The notes: generated from the sequence alone by a model not told the origin. 64,000 bases of DNA from an uncultured Clostridia bacterium (GCA_947629575.1 CANREF010000002.1:62001-126000); one strand, 5' to 3'; shown: positions 18,631 to 27,483, counted from the stretch's first letter. Translations and numbers: made by a program.

Positions 18631-18744
18631 ACGTTTCTTTTCCTTGCCGCTTGTCGTGCCCGCCCATGGCAGGCACTCCTACGTTCGGGAGCTCCACGAG
18701 CTCCGCTCCGAACGTGAAGCGGCAATCGTAATGAAAAGAAACGT
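18631..18744. repeat. Palindromic MITE-like element inside the decarboxylase operon
   Basis: An 11-bp perfect terminal inverted repeat (ACGTTTCTTTT at 18631-18641, AAAAGAAACGT at 18734-18744) encloses a second inverted pair (TTGCCGCTT 18644-18652, AAGCGGCAA 18717-18725). A central hairpin is built on CGTTCGG/CCGAACG. No coding capacity is evident. It lies between the gamma-subunit and biotin-carrier genes, so the operon transcript should carry a large hairpin. Confidence 0.65.
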
Positions 18745-18818
18745 CGTGATGGCTAAGGTCGTTCGCCGCTTAACGCGCGAAGTGAATCCGCGCTACGGCT
18801 CTCGACATATTTTATACA

Positions 18819-18912
18819 TACGTTTCTTTACTCGCTCCACTCCCTTGGCTCACCCTTGAGGGGGAGCTCCGCCAAAGGCGGTGAGGGGGTGTCGCTTCAA
18901 AAAGAAATGATG
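18819..18912 (+). repeat. Copy of intergenic repeat family R1
   Basis: Nearly the same core as 47822-47927, including the block from CTTGAGGGGGAGCTCCGCC through GGCGGTGAGGGGGTGTCGCT. It is bounded by ACGTTTCTTTACTCGCTCCA on the left and AAAAAGAAATGATG on the right. It abuts the stop codon of the gamma subunit gene. Confidence 0.7.
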
Positions 18913-18913
18913 T

Positions 18914-19225
18914 CTACAACCGTTTGATGCGTCTTACAATGAAGTCGCACTTTTGGGGAGCTTCTTCATAGTACGCCGCGAGCGCCGCCGTGATGACCGC
19001 CACAAGTTCGGGGGATATACCCTCCTCTTGCGGAGGCGCGATCACGACCGATTCCCGCACATCCTCCTTCTTCCTCTCCCCTAACTTTTTCATGACTAAG
19101 CCGAAGACGGTAAAGAAGAGCACGAGCAGAACGATCCCGATAAACACAAACAAAAATCCGAACAGGGCATAGAACGCCCCCGTTCCCGGATCGAGTTTGA
19201 ACCATGCAAGCAGAGCTTCCGTCAT
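18914..19225 (-). CDS. oadG: Decarboxylase gamma/delta subunit (OadG/MmdD family)
   Basis: A 103-residue small membrane subunit thought to hold the decarboxylase complex together. One transmembrane helix lies at about 18-45 (AFYALFGFLFVFIGIVLLVL). A charged linker follows, then the family-typical C-terminal segment PELVAVITAALAAYY and a FIVRRIKRL tail. It starts 4 bp after the stop of the 12S-like gene, supporting a joint complex. Confidence 0.82.
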   Translation of the reverse strand: MTEALLAWFKLDPGTGAFYALFGFLFVFIGIVLLVLFFTVFGLVMKKLGERKKEDVRESVVIAPPQEEGISPELVAVITAALAAYYEEAPQKCDFIVRRIKRL

Positions 19226-19229
19226 TTCC

Positions 19230-20573
19230 TCACCTCAACAGCATCTGCAGAGATGCGATCAGATATTGCTTGAGGAACTGCGGCTCGATCACATTGTCGA
19301 GATACCCGCCGCAGGCGGCCTGCACGGGATCGGCATGTTCCTCGCCGTACCTTTCAAGAAGCGCTTCATCCGAGCTTCCATAGAAGATCTCCGCGCCCTT
19401 TTCGCTCTCAAAGAGGGAGATCTGCGCCGTAGCAAGTGCGTAAGTGCAGTCAAAGCCCGCCGACTTCGCCGCGAACAGGGAATAGCCGAGCCCCACCGCT
19501 TTACCCGTGACGACGGCGATCTTTGCCGTATCGATGCAGTTGAGCGTGCTGAGGTATTCGCCGATCTCTTTGAGCACGGCGCTGTCGTTGACCGCCAAGC
19601 TCTCCTCCACCCCCGTGCAGTCCACAAACGTCACGAAGGGAAGTGAGCGGTCGCAGGCGAGAGCGGCAAAATTTTTCACCTTGCAAAGCGCCTGCGCGTT
19701 GAGCTTGGCATTGTCGAAAATGACCGCCGCAACGGCGATCCCGCCGATGCGCCCGAGCACCGTTTTGACTTCGGGAACGCCGTTTTGCCCGAGTTCGAGC
19801 CCGTCCTCGATGAGCTCCGCAAGCTCTTTTGCCCCGATCTCTCCGTTGAGGGCGGGAATGCTCTCGTTGAGTTCCGCGTCGAGCATGGGTTCGCCGAAGA
19901 GCTCGGTAAGATTTTTCAAATGCGCGCCGACCTCTTCGAGGTCTTTTACTTTCACGGCGGGAAGCAGGGTATTCCCGAGGACTTCGTAACCGCCGACTTC
20001 CTCCTTCTTGAGGTTCTTGCCCGACTTGGCGCTCAGAACGAGCGGGCTCGTGACGGCGAGCGCGCTTCCGCCCAGGAAGAAGACGACATCCGAGATCGCG
20101 GCGATCGCCGCCGCCGCGCCGTACACCTCCCCGCCGATGACCGCATACTGGGGCACTGTGCCCCTGAGTTGGGTCGCCCGAAGCAAGAGCTCGGAGATGC
20201 CCTCGAGGACGTTTACTCCCTCGCCGAGCTTGACGCCGCGGCAATTGAGCAGCCACACGACGGGCGTCTCGTTCTTTTCCGCCGCAGAGAGAAGACGGGC
20301 GATCTTTTCGCAGTTCCCCTTTGTGAGACCGCCGAAGTCCCGTCCGAAGTTCTGCGCCACAAGATAAAAGGGATAGCCGCCCGCGGTAAAAAAGCCCGTG
20401 ACGACCCCCTCGCCCTCCCCCTCTTCGCCGTAGAAGGGCTTGCCCGAAAAACTGAATGCGCCGAGTTCTACAAAGCTGTCTTCATCCGAGAGCTGCGAGA
20501 TCTGTTTGAATATTTCCGCATTCAACTTCTCAAGCGTCTCCTTGCGGGAATGCAACTGTTCGATCCTATCCAT
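19230..20573 (-). CDS. Divergent CoA-carboxyltransferase (12S/MmdA-like) subunit
   Basis: A 447-residue crotonase-fold carboxyltransferase, shorter than typical MmdA/PccB (about 510). Alignable landmarks include GFFTAGGYPFYLVAQNF, EGVNVLEGISELLLRATQ and GTVPQYAVIGG. The usual SGGAR is CRGVK, AGGAxYSPA is VYGAAAAIAA, and the C-terminal PGFLPG and GGAY read TGVEESL and GLGY. The oxyanion-hole motifs are therefore altered, so acyl-CoA substrate or activity cannot be assumed. It is the first gene of the decarboxylase operon. It could be a methylmalonyl-CoA decarboxylase alpha subunit, a changed-specificity relative, or a structural partner. Confidence 0.72.
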   Translation of the reverse strand: MDRIEQLHSRKETLEKLNAEIFKQISQLSDEDSFVELGAFSFSGKPFYGEEGEGEGVVTGFFTAGGYPFYLVAQNFGRDFGGLTKGNCEKIARLLSAAEKNETPVVWLLNCRGVKLGEGVNVLEGISELLLRATQLRGTVPQYAVIGGEVYGAAAAIAAISDVVFFLGGSALAVTSPLVLSAKSGKNLKKEEVGGYEVLGNTLLPAVKVKDLEEVGAHLKNLTELFGEPMLDAELNESIPALNGEIGAKELAELIEDGLELGQNGVPEVKTVLGRIGGIAVAAVIFDNAKLNAQALCKVKNFAALACDRSLPFVTFVDCTGVEESLAVNDSAVLKEIGEYLSTLNCIDTAKIAVVTGKAVGLGYSLFAAKSAGFDCTYALATAQISLFESEKGAEIFYGSSDEALLERYGEEHADPVQAACGGYLDNVIEPQFLKQYLIASLQMLLR

Positions 20574-20611
20574 AACACCTCACGAAAAAACTCCGATTTC
20601 TACCGCATATC

Positions 20612-20640
20612 ATTTTATACTTCTTTTTGCGGGATGTCAA
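20612..20640 (-). promoter_or_regulatory. Promoter of the decarboxylase operon
   Basis: TTGACA (20635-20640), 17-bp spacer, TAAAAT (20612-20617) on the minus strand, about 40 bp upstream of the first gene. Confidence 0.8.
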
Positions 20641-20668
20641 CCAAACGAAGAAAAAAATCCTAAAAAAT

Positions 20669-20696
20669 GACCCCTCCCAAGGGCACGGGAAGGGTC
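20669..20696 (-). terminator. Terminator of the GH106 catabolic operon
   Basis: Stem formed by GACCC/GGGTC and TCCC/GGGA around an 8-nt loop, followed on the minus strand by ATTTTTT. It ends the operon 27464-20710. Confidence 0.8.
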
Positions 20697-20709
20697 TTTG
20701 TTCTGCGGC

Positions 20710-23589
20710 TCAGACGCCCAGCCCCTGCTGAATGGGCAGGAAGGGCGTCCGATACGGTTTCGGCGTGAGAAAACTTTCCGGTCCGTAGACGGGCTGCGGA
20801 TAGGGCTGATGAAGAGGCCCGAAGGTGTTCCTTCGCGGGAAGATGAGCTCTAAAACGAGTTCGTCCTTGAGCTCCACATGACAGCAATAGGGTGCAAAGG
20901 CGAGCGTCTGTACATTCGCTCCCCCCTCCACCTTCATCACCGCGCCGCCGAGACGGGGGAAGGAGAGGGTGTAATTCCCCTCTTTGACGCCCGTGCGGTA
21001 GCGGATACCGCCCGTGTAGAAGGGAAGCCCCTGCGGGGCGATATCCCCCGCCGTGAGCGTTTCGGGCAGTTTCGAGAGGGTCTTCGGCAGTTTTACGCCG
21101 AAATCTCCGAGCAGATAGATCGCCTCCAAGCCGTCGTCCGTACAAAATCCGCCGCCCAGCGTGATGACGTTCCTGCCCTTCTTCAGCGCTATGGGATAGA
21201 GGGAAAAGCACCCGTCCACCCAGCGCTTTGCGCACTTTTCCCCGAGAGGGACGCCGTTGACGGAGCAGCGCAGGGCGGTATCTTCCATGGCGAGATATGC
21301 CTCTTTCGGCACATTCTCGACAAGGAAGGAAAAGATGAGTTTCACATCGCAGAGCTTCTTCCCCTCCATGCCGTTAAGTTTTTGAAACCACGGTTGGAGC
21401 ATCGTTCCGCCGCGCAGGGGCGTCCCCTTTCCGTGGCGGATCGCGCGGTCGATGAGGAGCACATCCTCCTCTTCCCCGCCGTTTTGCACCTCCCCGTCCA
21501 TCTCCCAAACCGCCTCGTCGAGAGGAAGGACGTTGGGTTCGGTGAGGGTGTAGGCGAAGCGCTCGGGCAGGACAGCCGCGGGATAGTTCTTTTCGGTGCG
21601 GGGCTTCACCCGCTCATGGGTGAGGCGGACGGCACACCCCTCTCCACCGACGAGGGAGAGCAAAAAGCCCCCCTTGACCGTCTTGACTTCCCCCAAGCTC
21701 TCCCCCGTGCAAAGATCCCACTTCTCCGCCGCATAGCCGCGGTATTCTTCGGGAAGGATCACCGTGCCGCTCGTGCCGTGCTCCCTGTCGAGATTGAGCA
21801 ATGAGAGCCACCGATCGTCTCCGATCTCATAGACGGTACAGGCGACATTCTCGGGCGTCAGGATGCGGATGGCGGGAGAGAGCTCTTCCGCGCGCTCGGT
21901 GAGTTTCCCTCCCCGCCGCCCGAATTCGGCGAGCAATTCCCGAAGGGCGGGCGTCTCGTGCATGCGGTGCGTCCAAAGGACTTCCTCATAGATCGCCTCC
22001 CCCACCTGCAAACAAGTCTTCCCCTGCCGCTCGAGCACTTTCCCATATCGGACGAGAAGTTCTTCGTCGCCGTAGTCGAAATCAATGTTCCGCTCCGTGA
22101 GAAGGCGGAAAATGTCCGCATATTCTTCATCGAGGGCGGAGACGCTCCCGTCGTGCGGGGTGAAGATCTCCATCCAGCCCATGCGGACCTTCCCCCACAT
22201 CTCCCGCAGGGGAACGATCACAAGGGTGGTCGCGACCCGCTTCCCCTCCGCGGAGAGCACGGAAAGACGGGCAAAATAGTCTTCGACGCACTTCCACTCC
22301 CTCCACCATGCGTTCTGATGAAGGATGCTTGCGGGATAGTCCCGTTTCGCCTCTCCCTTCATCGTATACCATGAGAGATGGGGACAGCGCAGGTTGATCC
22401 CGTAAAATGCCTGAAGGTCGCCCACCTGTTTATATCGGTCAAAGGTCATATCCCATCCCGTAGCGCCGTAGAGCTCGCTCAAAACGAACTTCTTCCCGAG
22501 CTGGCGCGCCGCAGAGGCGCACTGCTTCACCGCCCACGGTACGTAGGTGTGTTCCCCCAATACGTCGATGCCGGGGTAGTCCATATATTCATAGTAGCGC
22601 ATACAGGAGCCCGTCAGGCTCGCCTGTATGCTCAGGCTGTCCTCATGCAGGATGTGGCCCGTGAGGATGAGCCCGTGCGCGGCGCACCAGTCGCGGCAGG
22701 GCTTTGCGAAATTTTGCGTGAACAGATCGTCCACGACGTCGATATAGTCACATGCCTCGGTATTGAAGTCCTCCCCCGCCCTTCGCCAATAGAGGGCGGG
22801 CGGACAGAACGCCCTGCCCGTCTTTTCCGCAAATGCGGCGGGAAGCGCCGCGGTATAGGGCGCCATGCGGAGACGGTTCTCGTTGGCGAGGGAAAACCCC
22901 GTGAACAGAGCACCGCGGTGAGGCTCGTCCGTGAAGATCCCCTTGATGGCGTTCCCGAACAGGTCGCCGCAGTGCTCGAAATATTTTTCGTGCGTGGTCT
23001 TGAGAAATTTTTCGGTCACGGCGGGGTTCATCGCGTCGATGTAGGTACAGCCGTTATAGAAATCCTCCTCCGCCTGCTCCTCCTCGGCAAACACGCAGTA
23101 ACAATAGCCCTCCCCCACCTCGGCGGCGCTCTCCACGGGATAGCAGTCGAGAAGGCGGTCCTCGCCGTCTTCCCTCTTCAGCCGCACCGCATAGCGGGAA
23201 AGAAGTCCCACGACCTCTTTGCGGGCGAGCGCCTCTTCATCGCTCTGATAGAGGGATAGAAAGCGCAGGCGGTTCTTCCGCTCTTTGGTGACCTCTCCGC
23301 CGCACGTGCCCGAGGGCCAGCGGTCCTCGTCGTACAGCCATGCCTCCATGCCGAGTTCCTTCGCCCGCTCCGCGCAGAGACGGATGAGGGAAAACCACTC
23401 CTCGCCCAAATACTCCGTCCCGAGCCCCGTGCGGGAATGCATGAAAAACCCGCCGAAGCCCATTTCGTACATGCGGTCCACTTGGGCAAGAAGTTCCTCT
23501 TTTTCGAGTTTGCCGTTCCACGCCCAAAAGGGCTTTGCGCGATATTCCGCAGTCGGCGATCTCAGCAGTTGTTCAATTCTTTTATCCAT
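20710..23589 (-). CDS. GH106-like glycoside hydrolase (alpha-L-rhamnosidase type)
   Basis: A 959-residue protein. The N-terminal part resembles the GH106/alpha-L-rhamnosidase-like family: FWAWNGKLEKEELLAQVDRM, GGFFMHSRTGLGTEYLGEEW, MEAWLYDEDRWPSG, and IKGIFTDEPHRGALF. No signal peptide is visible, so it probably acts in the cytoplasm on imported oligosaccharides. Catalytic residues cannot be assigned with confidence, but TDEP and YDEDRW are conserved acidic patches. C-terminal beta-rich domains follow (about 700-959). It is the last gene of a five-gene operon with sugar dehydrogenases and an isomerase. Rhamnose specificity is inferred from the family only. Confidence 0.75.
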   Translation of the reverse strand: MDKRIEQLLRSPTAEYRAKPFWAWNGKLEKEELLAQVDRMYEMGFGGFFMHSRTGLGTEYLGEEWFSLIRLCAERAKELGMEAWLYDEDRWPSGTCGGEVTKERKNRLRFLSLYQSDEEALARKEVVGLLSRYAVRLKREDGEDRLLDCYPVESAAEVGEGYCYCVFAEEEQAEEDFYNGCTYIDAMNPAVTEKFLKTTHEKYFEHCGDLFGNAIKGIFTDEPHRGALFTGFSLANENRLRMAPYTAALPAAFAEKTGRAFCPPALYWRRAGEDFNTEACDYIDVVDDLFTQNFAKPCRDWCAAHGLILTGHILHEDSLSIQASLTGSCMRYYEYMDYPGIDVLGEHTYVPWAVKQCASAARQLGKKFVLSELYGATGWDMTFDRYKQVGDLQAFYGINLRCPHLSWYTMKGEAKRDYPASILHQNAWWREWKCVEDYFARLSVLSAEGKRVATTLVIVPLREMWGKVRMGWMEIFTPHDGSVSALDEEYADIFRLLTERNIDFDYGDEELLVRYGKVLERQGKTCLQVGEAIYEEVLWTHRMHETPALRELLAEFGRRGGKLTERAEELSPAIRILTPENVACTVYEIGDDRWLSLLNLDREHGTSGTVILPEEYRGYAAEKWDLCTGESLGEVKTVKGGFLLSLVGGEGCAVRLTHERVKPRTEKNYPAAVLPERFAYTLTEPNVLPLDEAVWEMDGEVQNGGEEEDVLLIDRAIRHGKGTPLRGGTMLQPWFQKLNGMEGKKLCDVKLIFSFLVENVPKEAYLAMEDTALRCSVNGVPLGEKCAKRWVDGCFSLYPIALKKGRNVITLGGGFCTDDGLEAIYLLGDFGVKLPKTLSKLPETLTAGDIAPQGLPFYTGGIRYRTGVKEGNYTLSFPRLGGAVMKVEGGANVQTLAFAPYCCHVELKDELVLELIFPRRNTFGPLHQPYPQPVYGPESFLTPKPYRTPFLPIQQGLGV

Positions 23590-23606
23590 GTTTTCACCCG
23601 AAAAGA

Positions 23607-23622
23607 GCTGCCCCGCGGCAGC
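23607..23622 (-). terminator. Hairpin before the GH106-like gene
   Basis: Six-bp GC stem (23607-23612 with 23617-23622), loop CCGC, followed on the minus strand by TCTTTTC and then the ribosome binding site. It could reduce read-through into the hydrolase gene or mark mRNA processing. Confidence 0.4.
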
Positions 23623-23642
23623 CCTTTCTCATTCGTTTTTAT

Positions 23643-24611
23643 TTAAGCCCACCACATTTCCCCGGGCTTGGGCGCTTTGATCATATTTGCACGCAGGAAG
23701 GAGATCGCCTTCTCCAGCCCCTCCATTCCGTCCATGATGCTGTCTTCGTGCTCGATGGAGATCACGTGCGTATAGCCTATCAGATTGAGCGAAGAGAAGA
23801 TCCGCCGCCATTCCCGCTCGTCCATGCCGTAGCCGACGGTGCGGAAGACCCAGCTCCTGTGCGCCTCGTCCGCATAGGGCTTGGTGTCGAGAACGCCGTT
23901 GATCTCCGTATTGCGGCGGTTCACCGCCGTATCCTTGGCGTGGAAGTACTGCACGGCGCTTCCGAGCGCTTCGATGGCTGCCGACGGGTCGATGCCCTGC
24001 CACACGAGGTGGGAAGGGTCTACATTCGCGCCGATCGTCTCGCCCACGGCGGCGCGCAGACGCAGCAAGGTCTCGGGATTATAGCAGCAGAAGCCCGGAT
24101 GCAGTTCGAGCGGGATCATCTTTACCCCTTCCGAACGCACGAACTCCGCTTCTTTCTTCCAGAACGGAATGAGCACTTCCTTCCATTGATAGTCGAGAAC
24201 GGCGGAAAAGTCCTCCGGCCACGGGCAGGTCACCCAATTTGGGTGAAGGGAGGAAGGACAGTCCCCGGGACAGCCCGAGAAGGTGATGACCCTCTCCACT
24301 CCCCACATCGCGGCGAGACGGACGGCGGCTTCGAAATCGGCGCGGAAGCGCTCCGCGACCGCCTTGTCGGGATGTACCATGTTCCCGTGCGCCGAGAGCG
24401 CGGCGATCTCGATCCCCAAATCGTCGGCGATCTGCTTGTATTCCTTCGCCTTTTGGGGGTGCTTCACCAACTCCTTGGCGTCGGCATGTGCCGTTTCCGG
24501 GAAGCCGCCGCAGCCGAGCTCGACCGCTTCCACCCCGTGCGCGGCGAGATATTCGAGCATCTCGCGATAGCTCTTCCCGCCGAAGACGGGAGAAAATACG
24601 CTCAGTTTCAT
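23643..24611 (-). CDS. Sugar phosphate isomerase/epimerase (xylose isomerase-like TIM barrel)
   Basis: A 322-residue AP-endonuclease-2-type TIM barrel, a superfamily of sugar isomerases and epimerases. Seen are GVEAVELGCGG near the N-terminus, IPLELHPGFCCYNPETLLRL with a metal-ligand style Glu and His, NVDPSHLVWQGID, FHAKDTAVN and ISIEHEDSIMDGMEGLEKA, matching the metal-site strand ends. I used the ATG at 24611 with AGAGGAG before it; it overlaps the ThuA-like stop by ATGA. It probably interconverts an oxidised or keto sugar made by the neighbouring dehydrogenases. The substrate is unknown. Confidence 0.82.
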   Translation of the reverse strand: MKLSVFSPVFGGKSYREMLEYLAAHGVEAVELGCGGFPETAHADAKELVKHPQKAKEYKQIADDLGIEIAALSAHGNMVHPDKAVAERFRADFEAAVRLAAMWGVERVITFSGCPGDCPSSLHPNWVTCPWPEDFSAVLDYQWKEVLIPFWKKEAEFVRSEGVKMIPLELHPGFCCYNPETLLRLRAAVGETIGANVDPSHLVWQGIDPSAAIEALGSAVQYFHAKDTAVNRRNTEINGVLDTKPYADEAHRSWVFRTVGYGMDEREWRRIFSSLNLIGYTHVISIEHEDSIMDGMEGLEKAISFLRANMIKAPKPGEMWWA

Positions 24612-25321
24612 TTGATCTCCTCTTGGGGCTTTTGCACCCAATCGCATTCCACCTTCTCCGCACGGGAGACGGGAGCGGCGTACCGCACCGCATTCTCGAT
24701 GAGTTTTTGTATCTCGGGCTGAGTATAGACGGGATAGGTCTCATGCCCCGGCTGAAGGTAGATCACCCGCCCCAGACCGCGGCGATAGCAGCAGACCGAG
24801 CGCATGACCTCTCCCCCTTGGAACCAACCGATGCCGACGAGCTCGTCGGGGACGGGGATATCGAACCGTTCTCCGTACATCTCCTCGTGGGGAATGACGA
24901 TGCACTCGGGCAGTCCCTGAGCGAGCGGATGGTTGCGGTCGATGAGCCACAGCCGTTCCCGCTCCGCCGCTTCCCGCCATTTGAGGGTGCAGGTCGTCCC
25001 CATGAGACGGCGGAAGGGCTTTGACATGTGCGCGGAGTGAAGGAACACGACCCCCATACCCTGTTGCACATGGCGGACGACCCGTTCCGCCGCCCCCTCG
25101 GAGAGAAGCTCGTGGAAGCCGTGCGCCCAATAGACGAGCACGTCGGTATGCGAGAGGATCTCTTCCGTCAATCCCTCTCCCTCGCAGAACTGGATCTGCG
25201 AAGTCGCCTCTATCCCCTCGCACGCGTTGAGGAAGTCCTTGATATATTCATGGATCCCGCGGGGATAGTGCGGGAAGTTCTGCGTGCCGTTGTATTCGTT
25301 CCAAACCGTTACTCTGATCAT
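24608..25321 (-). CDS. ThuA-like domain protein
   Basis: A 237-residue class-I glutamine amidotransferase-like protein of the ThuA family, linked to trehalose or other sugar utilisation but without a settled reaction. Landmarks are IRVTVWNEYNGT at the start, YWAHGFHELLSEGAAERVV, GMGVVFLHSAHMSKPFRRLMG and GRVIYLQPGHETYPVY. The ATG at 25321 has an AGGGAGA site and is 13 bp after the upstream dehydrogenase. It is coupled by overlap to the TIM-barrel gene. These families commonly sit together in sugar-oxidation operons. Confidence 0.82.
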   Translation of the reverse strand: MIRVTVWNEYNGTQNFPHYPRGIHEYIKDFLNACEGIEATSQIQFCEGEGLTEEILSHTDVLVYWAHGFHELLSEGAAERVVRHVQQGMGVVFLHSAHMSKPFRRLMGTTCTLKWREAAERERLWLIDRNHPLAQGLPECIVIPHEEMYGERFDIPVPDELVGIGWFQGGEVMRSVCCYRRGLGRVIYLQPGHETYPVYTQPEIQKLIENAVRYAAPVSRAEKVECDWVQKPQEEIK

Positions 25322-25334
25322 CTCTATCTCCCTA

Positions 25335-26393
25335 TCAAAGGCGGATCTCCCGCCCCGTTTCCGCCGATTCGTACATGGCATTGAGGATGCGGATCATGTC
25401 GATCCCCTCCGTAATGTCATAGATGGGCTTTGCGCCCTTGGTCAATACGTCGTAGTAGTGATGGATATAGCGCATGTGCCCGAAATTCTGCCCCACGCGC
25501 ACGGTGGTGTTGGTGAGGTGTCCGCCCTCCTCGCCGTAGAGGGTGAGGGCGTCGTTGTGGATAGAAAAGCCCATCTTCTCCCCGCGCAGTTCCACGAAGT
25601 TCATCTCCTGCTCGATATTGGACGCCCAACTGAATTCGATCTGAAGGCTTCTTCCGTCCGCAAAACGGATGAGGCCGATGGCGAGGTCCTCGACATCGAA
25701 AGTGCCGTTCTCCTTCTTTTCGCCGAAGGCGGAATGAACGGAGTCGGAGATGGTGCTGTTTTGAAATTTGCGGTAGGTACAGCCGCTCACCGCAACGGGC
25801 TTGGGAGAGCCCATAAAGTGCATGGCGAGGTCGATGAAGTGCACGCCGAGGTCGATGAGCGGTCCGCCGCCCGATTGCGCCTTTGTCGTGAACCAGCCGC
25901 CCGCGCCCGGTATCCCGCGGCGGCGGATCCATCCGCACCGCCCCGTATACAGTTCGCCCGTCTTTCCCTCCGCGATGAGAGAACGCACGACGTCGGAAGC
26001 GTCGAGAAAGCGGTTGTTGCGCATCACCATGAGCACCTTGCCGCTCCTATCCCGCGCCGCCTTCATCGCCTCCGCCTCCGCGCCCGTCATGGCGTCGGGC
26101 TTTTCGCAGAGCACATTTGCCCCTGCGTCGAGCGCCGCGCAGCTGATCTCGGCGTGGACATAGTTCGGGGTGCAGACATGCACGCTGTCGAGCTTTGTCT
26201 TTTTGAGCATCTCACGGTAGTCGGTGAATTTCTCAACGGGATGCCCTACCTTTTCCTCAAAGGGGGCGAGCTTTGCGGGATTGATGTCGCAGATGGCGGT
26301 GACGTCCGTAAGCTCCATTTCCTTGAGGATGGGAAGATGGGTATTGGTCGCAATGCCGCCGCATCCGACGATCGCAACGGATAATTTTTTCAT
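25335..26393 (-). CDS. Gfo/Idh/MocA family oxidoreductase (first copy downstream)
   Basis: A 352-residue NAD(P)-dependent sugar dehydrogenase-type protein. Rossmann motif VAIVGCGGIATNTHLP at the N-terminus, the family signature CEKPDAMT (around residue 95) with the conserved lysine, and GGGPLIDLGVHFIDLAMHFMG with the catalytic-region aspartate and histidine. It lies 40 bp after its paralogue and 13 bp before the ThuA-like gene. Two such enzymes plus an isomerase suggest oxidation and re-reduction of a sugar at one carbon, but the substrate is unknown. Confidence 0.9.
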   Translation of the reverse strand: MKKLSVAIVGCGGIATNTHLPILKEMELTDVTAICDINPAKLAPFEEKVGHPVEKFTDYREMLKKTKLDSVHVCTPNYVHAEISCAALDAGANVLCEKPDAMTGAEAEAMKAARDRSGKVLMVMRNNRFLDASDVVRSLIAEGKTGELYTGRCGWIRRRGIPGAGGWFTTKAQSGGGPLIDLGVHFIDLAMHFMGSPKPVAVSGCTYRKFQNSTISDSVHSAFGEKKENGTFDVEDLAIGLIRFADGRSLQIEFSWASNIEQEMNFVELRGEKMGFSIHNDALTLYGEEGGHLTNTTVRVGQNFGHMRYIHHYYDVLTKGAKPIYDITEGIDMIRILNAMYESAETGREIRL

Positions 26394-26433
26394 ATCTTTA
26401 TTATATCTCCTTGATTTGAGTTTTGTTTGATTT

Positions 26434-27465
26434 TCAAATTTTTACGGGCAATCTTCCGAGGGTGGAGATGCCCATCACCTTGAGGACGCGGGAGACCTCC
26501 TCCGGTTTGACGGCAAGTTCGCCGCCGCCGAGGGCGGAGACGAAATTCTTGTAGAACGCGAATTCTTCCGCTTCCACCGAAGGGAGAGGCAGCCGTTCGA
26601 CCGTGGACTGCGAGCGGTCCGCCATCGTGCGGGTATAGCCGTTGCCCGCCTTGACGCCGCAGAGCGATCTGTCCACCCGCTCCTTCACGCGCACGATCTC
26701 CCCCTTGCGATCCCAATTCTCGATGACCGCCGTGCCGAGCGTTCCCTGTATCCTCCAGCGGGGACGGTTGATAAAGCAGTTGGTATCCACAAGGATGCGC
26801 GCGCTCAGCCCGCTTGCGAATTTGAGGCGCAGACAGAAGCCGTCCTCCACCTCGAATCCTTCGGCATAGCTCATCTCGCAGTCTACGTCCACGACTTCGG
26901 AATTGTCGAATTGCAAAAGCTGGTCGATGAGGTGAACGCCCCAGTCGAGCATCATGCCGCCGCCGCGCGCCCTTTCCTTGCGCCACGCCCCCGGGATCCC
27001 GTGAGAGCCCGTCACTGCCGATTCGACGTCGTAGATCTCGCCGAGACTTCCCTCCTCTTTGATCTTCTTCACGGTGAGAAAATCGGGGTCCCAACGCCTG
27101 TTCTGGTGCACCGCGAGCACGATACCGTTCTTGCGGGCGAGCTCGTTCATGATGTCGAAGTATCCCGAAGTGAGCGCCGCGGGCTTTTCGCAGATGATGT
27201 TGAGCCTGCGGGGAGCGAAATATTCCACGTAGGGAAGATGAAGATCGTTGGGCGTGGCGATGAGTACCGCGTCGAGAGCGGGCTCTATGGCGATAAATGC
27301 GGGGCTCTGCCATACCCGCAGTCCCAGTTCGCGCGCGCGGGCACACCGCTCTTCGGAGATATCGTATATCCCCGCGATCTCGAACAATCCGCTCGCCGTC
27401 ATTTGCCGATAGTGCCATTCGCCCATTCCGCCGAAGCCGACGATGGCGATTTTGATTTTTTTCAT
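26434..27465 (-). CDS. Gfo/Idh/MocA family oxidoreductase (operon leader)
   Basis: A 343-residue paralogue of the next gene. Rossmann motif IAIVGFGGMGEWHYRQM, signature CEKPAALTSGYFDIM, and GGGMMLDWGVHLIDQLLQF with the Asp-x-x-x-His pair. It is the first gene of the catabolic operon and divergent from the AraC gene with a 67-bp gap. No good -35 box is seen on this side, which fits a requirement for an activator. Partner choice of cofactor and substrate cannot be read from the sequence. Confidence 0.9.
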   Translation of the reverse strand: MKKIKIAIVGFGGMGEWHYRQMTASGLFEIAGIYDISEERCARARELGLRVWQSPAFIAIEPALDAVLIATPNDLHLPYVEYFAPRRLNIICEKPAALTSGYFDIMNELARKNGIVLAVHQNRRWDPDFLTVKKIKEEGSLGEIYDVESAVTGSHGIPGAWRKERARGGGMMLDWGVHLIDQLLQFDNSEVVDVDCEMSYAEGFEVEDGFCLRLKFASGLSARILVDTNCFINRPRWRIQGTLGTAVIENWDRKGEIVRVKERVDRSLCGVKAGNGYTRTMADRSQSTVERLPLPSVEAEEFAFYKNFVSALGGGELAVKPEEVSRVLKVMGISTLGRLPVKI

Positions 27466-27483
27466 TGTATTTTTCTTCTTATA

